A stretch of 31,032 nt of DNA from a virus. The DNA is taken from positions 1 to 31,032 of IMG/VR virus record IMGVR_UViG_3300046000_005217; one strand, written 5' to 3'. The notes below the pieces were generated by a model. It had not been told where the DNA came from and searched no databases. It was given only the letters and a program-made list of their open reading frames with translations. The first letter of the stretch is position 1, and every line of letters starts with the position of its first letter. Position numbers and translations under genes: made by a program. Shown here piece after piece: positions 22,329 to 30,495 of this stretch.

Positions 22329-22652
22329 ATGAAAACAGAATTAGAAATGGCTGCATGGTCAGCATTCAAAAGTCAAGTAGGAATCAATCCAAAGAACTTT
22401 GGTTATGTCGTATACGGCAGAAGTGACGGAACAACTAATCATACTATTCATGGCAATGTTGATTCAGTATCTTCTGAATATAATAGTATGCTTTTGGAAG
22501 TCATTACAGCAGCAACAATCTATTCAAAATACAGAAGGTATACACCATCAGAAAGATTTGCTTTTATTGCTGCATTTGTATCCAGAGATGGTGAACACCA
22601 ATTGACAAATGCCATCATGCTTAATTCAATTACAATCAATCCAGAATCATGA
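22329..22652 (+). CDS. Early hypothetical protein, 107 aa
   Basis: ATG preceded by AAAAAACAACAAC. The protein has a helix rich in Ala (MLLEVITAATIYSKYRRYTP) and a C-terminal segment with SERFAFIAAFVSRDGEHQL. Its end overlaps the next gene by 4 bases. No family recognised. Confidence 0.72.
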   Translation: MKTELEMAAWSAFKSQVGINPKNFGYVVYGRSDGTTNHTIHGNVDSVSSEYNSMLLEVITAATIYSKYRRYTPSERFAFIAAFVSRDGEHQLTNAIMLNSITINPES

Positions 22653-22915
22653 GCACAACAGAAAGCATAGACATGAAGTTCATTGACAAAAAGAACATGC
22701 AGATTATCATGGAGCAGATAAGAAGTCTGCTTTTGGAAGCACAAGAAATAGATGAAACTGTCTGGCTAATTGAAGAATCATTTGAATACAATGGATGGAT
22801 AGTAACATTTACAGCAGCCATTACAGATACTAAACAGTCACACATATTTACAATTGAAAGTCTAATATTTGAACCAATCACATCAGCACTTTGCGAAGAG
22901 ATTTTTATAAATTAA
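22649..22915 (+). CDS. Early hypothetical protein, 88 aa
   Basis: Starts in an ATGA overlap with the previous gene and is acidic. It shows a helix (IIMEQIRSLLLEAQEIDETV) followed by strands (WLIEESFEYNGWIVTFTAAI). No family recognised. It could work with the preceding gene given the coupling. Confidence 0.7.
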   Translation: MSTTESIDMKFIDKKNMQIIMEQIRSLLLEAQEIDETVWLIEESFEYNGWIVTFTAAITDTKQSHIFTIESLIFEPITSALCEEIFIN

Positions 22916-22935
22916 TCAACATAAAACAATTTACA

Positions 22936-23589
22936 ATGTCAAAAGAAAATAACAACACAAAACTGAAATCTAAATATGATTTCTTTGATAAACTGGTAGA
23001 ACCAGTTCGAACACAAGCTATGGAAAATACTGAAGAAGTTGATTTAATTACTCCTTTTCATTTCGATGATGAAAGTATTACTTCAATTCTTCGTCAATCA
23101 TTCTCATTTGCACATACTCCAGAAGGTCGCAAATATTGGATTGAAATCCATAATTCTTTAAGAGATGGTGAAGATAAATATCTGGCAAAACCAAAATTGC
23201 AGTTGAAAGAAGGAGACAAGATAGTGCTCAAATCAGATTTAATTCCAGTGCAGAAATACAATGATGTGTTGTGGGTAGAAATAATGAATGCACCATCATT
23301 AACAGTAGAATATGTTTCTGCACATAATGATACATTTCTTGTGTGTGAAAATCAAATGCTTTATGGAATCGATATGGTAAGTCACATTATCAATGATGAC
23401 GTTATCACTGACAAATTAAAGCACAATGAAATTGAATTTGAGAATCAAGATTCCAGAATAGATTATTATGCTGGTATTGCTTTAAGTCAACTAATGATGA
23501 CATCACTTGACATCATGTCTACTGAAGAAATATGCAGCAAAGCTGTTGCCATTGCACAAGGAATGATTAACCAATTAAACAAAAAATAA
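22936..23589 (+). CDS. Early hypothetical protein, 217 aa
   Basis: The ATG at 22936 (MSKENNNTKLKSKYDFFDKL) with the leader AAAACAATTTACA is preferred over a TTG at 22891. The middle part is strand-rich (LKEGDKIVLKSDLIPVQKYN) and resembles a small beta-barrel. The C-terminus is helical. It precedes a 140-residue protein and a DNA-binding protein and may belong to a recombination or replication set, but I recognise no family. Confidence 0.72.
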   Translation: MSKENNNTKLKSKYDFFDKLVEPVRTQAMENTEEVDLITPFHFDDESITSILRQSFSFAHTPEGRKYWIEIHNSLRDGEDKYLAKPKLQLKEGDKIVLKSDLIPVQKYNDVLWVEIMNAPSLTVEYVSAHNDTFLVCENQMLYGIDMVSHIINDDVITDKLKHNEIEFENQDSRIDYYAGIALSQLMMTSLDIMSTEEICSKAVAIAQGMINQLNKK

Positions 23590-23590
23590 G

Positions 23591-24013
23591 ATGGATAATA
23601 CACTACACTTAAATTCAAGCCTATATGACATTGCAACAATAAAAGATAATGCAATAGATGGTACGATGAATGCGATTGAAGCATATGTGCAATTGAAGAA
23701 ATTAGAAAAGGTGATTAAAGAATCAATTGATAAAGTGCAAGAACTTGCAATTGATGAAGGATTAAAATACAATCAGAAATCATTTGTTGCCTATGGAGCA
23801 ACAGTTGAAATGAAATCAGCACCATCCAGATGGGATTATTCAAAGTGTATGCAAGTACAGCATCTGTCTGCTAAATTGAAGACCATGCAAGAACTTTCAC
23901 AACTGGCAGTTAATTCAACTATGTATGATGAAGATGGTCTGCAGATTGAACCAGCAACAAAAATAGAAGGAAAGCAATCAATAGCTATTACACTTGAAAA
24001 AAACAAATCATAA
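23591..24013 (+). CDS. Hypothetical protein, coiled-coil N-terminus, 140 aa
   Basis: Helical protein: AIEAYVQLKKLEKVIKESID then KVQELAIDEGLKYNQKSF, followed by a short strand region (FVAYGATVEMKSAPSRWDYS). This pattern of a helical coil and a YGA-x-VEMK strand occurs in proteins next to single-stranded-DNA-binding genes in many Bacteroidota phages, so a recombination or replication role is possible. It is not identified more precisely. The start follows the previous stop by 1 base. Confidence 0.68.
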   Translation: MDNTLHLNSSLYDIATIKDNAIDGTMNAIEAYVQLKKLEKVIKESIDKVQELAIDEGLKYNQKSFVAYGATVEMKSAPSRWDYSKCMQVQHLSAKLKTMQELSQLAVNSTMYDEDGLQIEPATKIEGKQSIAITLEKNKS

Positions 24014-24098
24014 TATCTCTCTGGATGAATGGGATGCAAGAGATATACAGTTAGCAGAAAAGTTTACTATTTACAATAATCAATTAAATCAAAACAAC

Positions 24099-24782
24099 AT
24101 GAATCAGAAAAAAGGAATCTATGCTGGTGGACAGCAAAAAGAACGTGAAGTAATTGCACAAGGAACACATGTAGCAACTTGCTATTCAGTAATCGAAATC
24201 GGCACTTGCAAGAGCACTTTTGAAGGTGAAGAAAAACGATTGAAGAAAGTTAGAATCACATTTGAATTGCCAAACATGATGCGAATATTTGACGCAATCA
24301 AAGGTGAGCAGCCAATGGTGATTAGCAATGAATATACTTTATCAATGTCTGACAATGCTAATCTTAGAAAGTTCATTAGTGGGATGATTGGAAGAGAAAT
24401 CATTGGTCGTGAAGCATATGATTTTGACATTACTAATTTGATTGGGATGTCATGTCTACTGAACATTGTGCACAAGAATGTTGGTGATACAACATATGCT
24501 AACATCCACAATGCATCACCATTAATTATGGGAATGGAAGCACCAGTGCAAATCAATCCATCACAATGCTTGATGTATTCCAACTTTGATTTTGATGTAT
24601 ACAATAAGTTGCCAAAGTTCTTGCAAGAAAAGATTTCTGTAACACCAGAATGGAATGCACTCCAAGATTATCTTGCATACAAGTCAAAAGAAGAAGCAGC
24701 AGTTTCAGATATCAGAAACAAAGATGTATCTATTGCAGCATCTGAACCAACACAAATTGAAGAAGATGACTTACCATTCTAA
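24099..24782 (+). CDS. Single-stranded-DNA-binding-like protein, 227 aa
   Basis: The ATG at 24099 (leader AATCAAAACAAC) is chosen; the longer frame would need a TTG inside the previous gene. Residues 10-135 are strand-rich (GTHVATCYSVIEIGTCKSTF, KRLKKVRITFELPNMMRIFD), as in DUF669-like phage ssDNA-binding proteins, and the protein ends in the acidic tip EEDDLPF, the signature of SSB proteins that recruit partners. It would cover single strands during replication. The SSB call rests on the tip and context, not on a full OB-fold alignment. Confidence 0.65.
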   Translation: MNQKKGIYAGGQQKEREVIAQGTHVATCYSVIEIGTCKSTFEGEEKRLKKVRITFELPNMMRIFDAIKGEQPMVISNEYTLSMSDNANLRKFISGMIGREIIGREAYDFDITNLIGMSCLLNIVHKNVGDTTYANIHNASPLIMGMEAPVQINPSQCLMYSNFDFDVYNKLPKFLQEKISVTPEWNALQDYLAYKSKEEAAVSDIRNKDVSIAASEPTQIEEDDLPF

Positions 24783-25029
24783 ATGGAAGACATTTGTCAA
24801 GAAGAATTTCAAGAATGCAGCATCATTTGCTGCACTTCTTGGAATACATCGCAATACGGCAAATCTCTACATAAAAAAACCAAGCAAATTATCTGTAGAC
24901 CAGATAGTAGTTATTGCTTATCACACAAAAACAGACATAACACAAATTGTAAAAATAACAACAGAACATGAGTATAGATACAGTATTCATCAAGCAACTT
25001 CTACCAATGGTGAAGGAAGACAAGATTGA
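24766..25029 (+). CDS. Small helix-turn-helix DNA-binding protein, 87 aa
   Basis: Starts at an ATG inside the end of the previous gene (17-base overlap). The core NAASFAALLGIHRNTANLYI then KKPSKLSVDQIVVIAYHTKT is a Cro/CI-type helix-turn-helix with the recognition helix RNTANLYI. At this size it is a likely regulator of the divergent promoter region or a replication protein. A different frame open at 24783-24971 is Cys-rich and unlikely to be real. Its last 62 bases overlap the next gene. Confidence 0.75.
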   Translation: MTYHSKWKTFVKKNFKNAASFAALLGIHRNTANLYIKKPSKLSVDQIVVIAYHTKTDITQIVKITTEHEYRYSIHQATSTNGEGRQD

Positions 25030-25429
25030 GGAATTTGTTCGTGCATTCACAAAAATGCCATTGGAAACAAACAAAGCAATCAAAGAAGCAGAAGTATTAC
25101 GCATCTATGGATTGATAATGGAATGGGCAATGATATACTTTGGTGTATCTGATAGGGATATAAAATCAGCAAGTAGATTACAGCCTATTGTATTCATCAG
25201 ACAAGTAGCTATTTACGCACTGCACAATCATTTCAATGGTGTTATATCATTGGAGAAGATTGGATTGATTTTTAATAGAGACCATTCAACAATCATCTAT
25301 GCAAATAGAAAATGCAAAAATGCTATCTATGATAAAAAGATTGCTTCATTCTTACTTTCCTTGAATGAGTATTTTCACGAACGTAAAATCTATTCACTGG
25401 ATGAAATTTGCAAACCACTAATAAAATAA
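24968..25429 (+). CDS. Stand-alone DnaA domain IV-like replication protein, 153 aa
   Basis: Residues 42-125 match the C-terminal DNA-binding domain of the bacterial initiator DnaA: FIRQVAIYALHNHFNG at about 76-91, SLEKIGLIFNRDHSTIIYA with the signature RDHST at 104-108, and NRKCKNAI. The ATPase domain III and domains I-II are absent; the N-terminal 40 residues are a short helical extension. It could bind DnaA boxes on phage or host DNA, either to start phage replication or to interfere with host initiation. The leader AACAACAGAAC precedes the start. Confidence 0.85.
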   Translation: MSIDTVFIKQLLPMVKEDKIEEFVRAFTKMPLETNKAIKEAEVLRIYGLIMEWAMIYFGVSDRDIKSASRLQPIVFIRQVAIYALHNHFNGVISLEKIGLIFNRDHSTIIYANRKCKNAIYDKKIASFLLSLNEYFHERKIYSLDEICKPLIK

Positions 25430-25433
25430 ACAC

Positions 25434-25838
25434 ATGAACAAAGCGGAACAATTCTTCTACAAGAATGCAACACCAACAACAGATGATTTGATTTCACCAG
25501 ATGAATGCATAAGACTTCTGGAATTGTATGTCAAAGAAAAGACAGTATTCACACCACCAGCAAAAGAAGAAGTCATGCAGTATTTCAAATCAAAAACTGA
25601 TGGATGTGATGATGATGCAGAAAGGTTTGCATCTAAGTTCATAGCACACTATGAATTAAAGGACTGGAAGTATGGAAACAAGAAGATGAAGGATTGGAAA
25701 AGAGCAGCAGTTGCAGCATGGGATATGAGCAAATTTGTAACTATTAAATCATTAAGCAATGGACAATTTGGAAAAGGTACATCCAGACAAGGACTTGAAA
25801 ACATCCTTGCACAATTTGACAAAGGTCAGCAATGTTGA
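25434..25838 (+). CDS. Replisome organiser-like C-terminal domain protein, 134 aa
   Basis: The segment PPAKEEVMQYFKSKTDGC then AERFASKFIAHYELKDWKYG and NKKMKDWKRAAVAAW is the pattern at the end of many phage replication proteins (P-x-EEV, A-x-x-F, YE, W-x-x-G, MKDWK-x-A-V-x-x-W). Here it stands almost alone, without the winged-helix origin-binding part. Together with the DnaA-like gene just before it and the two genes after it, it likely recruits host helicase or DNA. The assignment is by motif. Confidence 0.7.
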   Translation: MNKAEQFFYKNATPTTDDLISPDECIRLLELYVKEKTVFTPPAKEEVMQYFKSKTDGCDDDAERFASKFIAHYELKDWKYGNKKMKDWKRAAVAAWDMSKFVTIKSLSNGQFGKGTSRQGLENILAQFDKGQQC

Positions 25839-26556
25839 TTACAGAAAAATAATTGCAGCAAAGGAATCATCTGAACTGATTACTCTTGTATCTGGAAAGG
25901 AATTTGCGTATGTATTCTTTGCACAACTGGTATTTCATGGTATTCCACAGCCAGAAATGATTGAACCAATTCAACAGATGCATTCTTTTATTTCAGATAA
26001 TTTTAGCTGGTGCACAGTTGCAGACTTCAAACTTGCATTTGAATTTAATGCTGCTGGAAAATTATCAAACAAACTAAATGCTTTCAAATCATTTGATGCA
26101 ACATATGTTGGTAGTGTACTTGATGAATATTATAAGATGCGAATGGAAGCAATGAAGAAATGGAATGATGTAAATGTTAACTACATTGAACCATCACATC
26201 AACTTGCATCATCAACAACTTATGATGAAAAGCAAATGTTCATGACATCATTAAATACAGACATTGAAAAAGCAAGAAAAGGAAATTACATGACTGCATC
26301 ATTGCTTGGTTCTGTTTGGTTTGACAATCTGTACAAACATCAATTGGTGACAGATGACTTCTGGACTGATTTAGAATGGTCAAATTTCAAATCAATTGCA
26401 AAAAAGAACATTGTGCATGAGAAGGAATTGACAAGGACTAAATACGCAAAGTTAAAAGACAATCCCAGATTGTATGAATTGCACCAGCAAGATGTGAAAA
26501 GTGAAATAAAAAAGATAATGTATGTTGACTATCTAAAAAAACAAATAACAAAATGA
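25759..26556 (+). CDS. Conserved-looking hypothetical protein in the replication cluster, 265 aa
   Basis: The only ATG that covers the start of the frame, 25759, overlaps the previous gene by 80 bases; TTG codons at 25807 and 25816 are alternatives. The protein is helical, with SGKEFAYVFFAQLVFHGIPQ, FKLAFEFNAAGKLSNKLNAF and VLDEYYKMRMEAMKKWNDVN, and a basic end. No NTPase motif is visible. Position between replisome organiser-like and winged-helix proteins suggests a replication role; the function is not identified. Confidence 0.65.
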   Translation: MDNLEKVHPDKDLKTSLHNLTKVSNVDYRKIIAAKESSELITLVSGKEFAYVFFAQLVFHGIPQPEMIEPIQQMHSFISDNFSWCTVADFKLAFEFNAAGKLSNKLNAFKSFDATYVGSVLDEYYKMRMEAMKKWNDVNVNYIEPSHQLASSTTYDEKQMFMTSLNTDIEKARKGNYMTASLLGSVWFDNLYKHQLVTDDFWTDLEWSNFKSIAKKNIVHEKELTRTKYAKLKDNPRLYELHQQDVKSEIKKIMYVDYLKKQITK

Positions 26557-26924
26557 TAAAAGGATTTGAAGAATATACAGCAGTAATAACAAAAGAAGAA
26601 TCTAAATTGATATCAGCATTCTCCTTTATGTTACAGTTTAGAATTGGTAAATCTGATGCCATCACAAATCAAGAAATCATTGCCAACTTTCTACGAGATG
26701 GAATAAAGATTTCACCAGCAAGAATTAGAAAGTTGATTAACTACATTCGTGTTCATAATTTAGTTGAATGTTTATGTGCATCCAGTGATGGATACTATGT
26801 TGCACATACTACACAAGAGCTTGATGATTACATTCTGTCTTTGCAGCAAAGAATTTCAGCACAACAACTGGTTCTATCTTCATTGCAAAAACAAAGAAAA
26901 AACACTAATGTATATTGCTTATAA
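26553..26924 (+). CDS. Winged-helix DNA-binding protein, 123 aa
   Basis: Core of a winged helix: DAITNQEIIANFLRDGIKIS then PARIRKLINYIRVHNLVECL and a wing SSDGYYVAHTTQELDDYI, followed by a helical tail (LQQRISAQQLVLSSLQKQRK). This two-part form (winged helix plus coiled tail) is common in replication regions of Bacteroidota phages. It could act at the origin or as a regulator. The start is in an ATGA overlap with the previous gene. Confidence 0.75.
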   Translation: MIKGFEEYTAVITKEESKLISAFSFMLQFRIGKSDAITNQEIIANFLRDGIKISPARIRKLINYIRVHNLVECLCASSDGYYVAHTTQELDDYILSLQQRISAQQLVLSSLQKQRKNTNVYCL

Positions 26925-26950
26925 TACTCATAACATAATCAACAACAACA

Positions 26951-27940
26951 ATGAATGTATTATCACTGTTTGATGGAATGTCCTGTGGACAACAAGCTCT
27001 TAAAAGAATAGATATTAAAGTAGATAAATACTATGCTTCTGAAATTGATAAGTATGCAATTTCGATTACACAAAAGAACTATCCGAGCACGATTCAATTA
27101 GAATCCGTTGTCAATGTTGATGTTACCAAATTAGAACGAATTGATTTATTGATTGGCGGTTCACCTTGTCAAAGTTTTTCTTTTGCCGGTAAGCGAAAAG
27201 GAATGTCCACAAAGGATGAAATTGAGATATTGACATTAAATCAATACCTTGAATTGAAAGAACAGAACTTTGAATTTGAAGGTCAGTCTTATTTATTTTG
27301 GGAATATATGAGAATACTAATTGATATCCGAAAAACTAATCCAGATGTAAAGTTTCTTCTTGAAAATGTAATGATGGGCGAAAAGTGGGAAAAGGTTTTA
27401 AGTAAAGCAATAGGTGTTAATGCAATTGAGTTTAATAGTTCATTGGTCTCAGCCCAGAATCGCAGACGATTATACTGGACAAATATTGGAATGAAACCAG
27501 CAGGACTTTTTGGAGATTTGGAGAGTATTATTGTTCAGCCAAAGGACAAAGGCATTTTGTTAAAAGACATTCTTCAAAGTGAAGTTGATGAAAAGTATTT
27601 TTTGAGTGAGAAAATGATTGCTTCGTTTCAAAAACACGATGGAAAGACTTATTGTCTTGATACAGGCAACACTAATGCGGTTGAGATTGTTGCGATGGAC
27701 TTTAGAACTGATGAAGGATTAAGGATTAGGAACGAAGGCAAAACACCTACTTTGTGCATAAATACACCAGTATATACTAATACTCCTCGCATTCGCAGAT
27801 TAACACCTACAGAATGTGAAAGGTTACAAACCGTAAAAGACGGATATACTGATGGTGTGAGCGACACCCAACGATATCGAATGTTGGGAAATGGATGGAC
27901 AGTTGATGTAATAGCACATATATTAAATTATTTAAAGTAA
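26951..27940 (+). CDS. DNA (cytosine-5)-methyltransferase, 329 aa
   Basis: All key motifs are present: motif I LSLFDGMSCG at 4-13, motif IV GGSPCQSFSFAG with the catalytic C73, motif VI ENV at 138-140, motif VIII QNRRRLYWTNIG at 169-180, and motif X MLGNGWTVDVI near the end. It transfers methyl from S-adenosylmethionine to C5 of cytosine, protecting phage DNA from restriction. The target site cannot be read from sequence. No restriction enzyme is next to it. The gene has about 25 CpG in 990 bases against about 13 in the next 1.3 kb, so it was probably acquired from a different source. Leader ATCAACAACAACA. Confidence 0.95.
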   Translation: MNVLSLFDGMSCGQQALKRIDIKVDKYYASEIDKYAISITQKNYPSTIQLESVVNVDVTKLERIDLLIGGSPCQSFSFAGKRKGMSTKDEIEILTLNQYLELKEQNFEFEGQSYLFWEYMRILIDIRKTNPDVKFLLENVMMGEKWEKVLSKAIGVNAIEFNSSLVSAQNRRRLYWTNIGMKPAGLFGDLESIIVQPKDKGILLKDILQSEVDEKYFLSEKMIASFQKHDGKTYCLDTGNTNAVEIVAMDFRTDEGLRIRNEGKTPTLCINTPVYTNTPRIRRLTPTECERLQTVKDGYTDGVSDTQRYRMLGNGWTVDVIAHILNYLK

Positions 27941-29238
27941 TGTACCTTCCTAATTATACTGCCAGACAAGAAGAAGCATTGACTGCTTTATCACCATCAT
28001 CCAGCATTGAAACAGTGTTGTATGGTGGTGCTGCTGGTGGTGGAAAAACATTTCTTGGATGCTCATGGCAAATCAACAGAAGACTGAAATATCCTAACAC
28101 GAGAGGAGTAATTGCCAGAGCAGAATTGAAAAGATTACGACAGTCTACAATGGCAACATTCTGGACAATTGCAAACAACATGAAATTGGTAAATGGCATT
28201 CATTACACTTACAACATGTCTGACCATATTATCAAGTTCTATAATGGTTCTGAAATAATGCTTCTGGATTTAGCATACAAGCCATCAGATAGTGAGTATA
28301 CAAGGCTTGGTTCGATTGAGATTACAGACTATTTTGTAGACGAAGCAGCAGAAGTAAGCAAGAAAGCAGTTGACATCCTTGATTCTCGTGTTAGGTATAA
28401 TCTTATTCATAATGTTCCAAAAGGATTACTATCATGTAATCCAACAAAAGGATGGTTATATTCAGATTATTTTGATGCTGACAGAAAGAATACTATTCGT
28501 GAAGATAGATTCTTTATAAAAGCACTGCCATCAGATAACGAATATCTTCCAGAAGCATATCTTGAAAAGCTATCCAGACTTCCAGAAAGAGATAGAAAGA
28601 GATTGAAAGAAGGTGATTGGGATTATGATGAAAGCAATGATAGATTATTCTACTATGATGATTTGCTTCGCTGTTTTAGAAATGAAATTATTGGCAACAC
28701 CATGCACATCACTGCTGACATTGCTGGACTTGGTGATGATAAAACAATCATTGGATTATGGAATGGATGGTCTCTTGTGGATATCTTCATGCTGGAAAAA
28801 AAGTATCCAAATGAAGTAGCTGATTTCATTCGTAATTTAGCAAAAGAAAGAAATGTTCGTCTGGCTAATATTGTGGTGGATGCTGATGGATTAGGAATTG
28901 GTGTTGTTGGAATACTGAAATGTAGAGCATTCAATAATGGTGGTAGAGCAGTTGACAATGAAACTTACATGAACTTGAAAGCAGAATGCTATTTCAAACT
29001 TGGTGAAAAAATAAATGCAAATGGAATCACAATCTGCACAAGCAAGTTCAAAGAAGAAATAATTAAACAGATGGAAGTTGTTCGTGAATCGAATGTAGAT
29101 AAAGAAAAGAAAAAACAAGTCACCAGCAAAGATGAAATCAAAAAGCAACATGGTTATTCACCAGACTTTGCTGATATGATAATGATGCGTATGTACTTTG
29201 ACTTGTATCCTAACTATGGAAAGTATGCTATTAGATAA
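27940..29238 (+). CDS. Terminase large subunit, 432 aa
   Basis: ATPase part: Walker A GGAAGGGKT at 29-37 and Walker B DYFVDEAAE at about 130-138, with SCNPTKGWLY as the coupling motif. Nuclease part (RNase H fold): D260 in TADIAGLGDD, D314/D316 in IVVDADGLG, and D409/D412 in SPDFADMIMM. It cuts the concatemer and pumps DNA through the portal. The start overlaps the methyltransferase stop by one base. It lies on the opposite strand from the small subunit and 9 kb away, which is unusual. Confidence 0.93.
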   Translation: MYLPNYTARQEEALTALSPSSSIETVLYGGAAGGGKTFLGCSWQINRRLKYPNTRGVIARAELKRLRQSTMATFWTIANNMKLVNGIHYTYNMSDHIIKFYNGSEIMLLDLAYKPSDSEYTRLGSIEITDYFVDEAAEVSKKAVDILDSRVRYNLIHNVPKGLLSCNPTKGWLYSDYFDADRKNTIREDRFFIKALPSDNEYLPEAYLEKLSRLPERDRKRLKEGDWDYDESNDRLFYYDDLLRCFRNEIIGNTMHITADIAGLGDDKTIIGLWNGWSLVDIFMLEKKYPNEVADFIRNLAKERNVRLANIVVDADGLGIGVVGILKCRAFNNGGRAVDNETYMNLKAECYFKLGEKINANGITICTSKFKEEIIKQMEVVRESNVDKEKKKQVTSKDEIKKQHGYSPDFADMIMMRMYFDLYPNYGKYAIR

Positions 29239-29262
29239 TTATTAATTAAAAAAAAACACACA

Positions 29263-30267
29263 ATGATTTTAGACAAAAGTATTACTGGGATTCCACAAGA
29301 AATGTGGAATGATTTAAGCAATTTTATAATCAATGGAAGAGTAGTTAATGACTTGCTATTGAACAGAAAACTTGTAAAAGAAACTCTTAAAGTTCCAAAT
29401 CCAAAATGGGCTGGTAGATATTTAACGCAAACAAAATATGTCTGGAAAGACGGATTTGTTAGTTCATCAAATCAAATTCATTCACCATCTTATTTGCTCA
29501 ATCTTGTATCAATGTACATCAATGATTATGGTTATGTTGTAACTGGAAAAAATGATAATGGACATTGGCAATTATATCGTTCAGAAATATCATGGCAGTT
29601 GCCCGACGGAACAACTCATACAGAGAATGAGAAGTTAATCACTATTGTAGTAGATGGTATGGATGTAATGTTTGATGATGTTGAGAATAAAAATCAATGG
29701 TCATTCAACTGGATAGTAAATGGAAAGACAACTGTTCTTGAATATGATGTTTCAGAGATTGCAGAAATTATGAAGGTGAGTGAAGATACAGTTCTTCAAA
29801 TGCAAAATGATTTTTTTCATGGAGATTATTATGAAGAACAAGACAAATACATCACTAACATTTTTCCATCATTAGAATGGGATGGTAATTTGCTTCGCGG
29901 AACATTTTTTGTAAACGAAAAAGAATGGAACACATTCAATTACTCACAACTAAGAACTTGCTATGGTACAGCACAAGGTGATTTCAGAATATCATGGACA
30001 TTGTACAATGGATGTGAAAGACCAGCTAATGCAATTGATGCTGATTCAACTGGCAACTTTGGTGAGTGCTGGAAGTCTGGTTATCTTACAAAAGAAAATC
30101 CAGAATCATTTGTGCTGGATATTAATTCACTTGCTGATATTGACTACACAACTAATGCTCACATCAAGTTTACAATACACTTCTTACCATTGACTGGAAA
30201 GGAATTTAGACTGGAGATATATGCTAACTTGAATACAAAGAAAATTAGCCTAAGTCCATTCGCTTAA
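29263..30267 (+). CDS. Hypothetical protein, 334 aa, between large terminase and terminator
   Basis: Acidic, aromatic-rich protein with the leader AAAAAAACACACA. It contains an N-terminal helical section (WNDLSNFIINGRVVNDLLLN), a long Trp/Tyr/Asn-rich middle (KNQWSFNWIVNGKTTVLEYD) and a beta-rich end (KFTIHFLPLTGKEFRLEIYA). Such composition would suit a virion or surface protein or an inhibitor, but I recognise no family. It is the last gene before a strong terminator and follows the terminase by 24 bases, so it is cotranscribed with it. Confidence 0.7.
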   Translation: MILDKSITGIPQEMWNDLSNFIINGRVVNDLLLNRKLVKETLKVPNPKWAGRYLTQTKYVWKDGFVSSSNQIHSPSYLLNLVSMYINDYGYVVTGKNDNGHWQLYRSEISWQLPDGTTHTENEKLITIVVDGMDVMFDDVENKNQWSFNWIVNGKTTVLEYDVSEIAEIMKVSEDTVLQMQNDFFHGDYYEEQDKYITNIFPSLEWDGNLLRGTFFVNEKEWNTFNYSQLRTCYGTAQGDFRISWTLYNGCERPANAIDADSTGNFGECWKSGYLTKENPESFVLDINSLADIDYTTNAHIKFTIHFLPLTGKEFRLEIYANLNTKKISLSPFA

Positions 30268-30274
30268 TTAATAG

Positions 30275-30307
30275 GTGAGCATGATTAAGTTCATGCTCAC
30301 TTTTTTT
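30275..30307 (+). terminator. Strong intrinsic terminator of the rightward block
   Basis: GTGAGCATGA pairs perfectly over 10 bases with TCATGCTCAC around TTAAGT, followed by seven T. It separates the terminase group from the spanin-like genes. Confidence 0.95.
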
Positions 30308-30318
30308 AACTTAACACA

Positions 30319-30495
30319 ATGATTGAAAATATAAACAATAGACAACTGGCACTACAATGTGCTACTGAAATAGTTAAAGCACAAATTACATCAGAACAAA
30401 TTAATTATGATGATGTATTTGAAATGGCAAATCATATGTTTCACTTTCTTGAAGATATTAAATATAAAAAAATAAGCAATGAGAAAAATAAATGA
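30319..30495 (+). CDS. Small hypothetical protein, 58 aa
   Basis: ATG with leader TTAACACA, 12 bases after the terminator. It codes for a helical, mixed-charge protein (NNRQLALQCATEIVKAQITS then EMANHMFHFLEDIKYKK). Its end overlaps the next start by 17 bases, which supports translation. No family recognised. Confidence 0.65.
   Translation: MIENINNRQLALQCATEIVKAQITSEQINYDDVFEMANHMFHFLEDIKYKKISNEKNK

Noticed and set aside
24783-24971. 62-residue ORF starting right after the SSB-like gene
   Set aside because: Cys/Asn-rich out-of-frame reading of the helix-turn-helix gene, which has the better protein.
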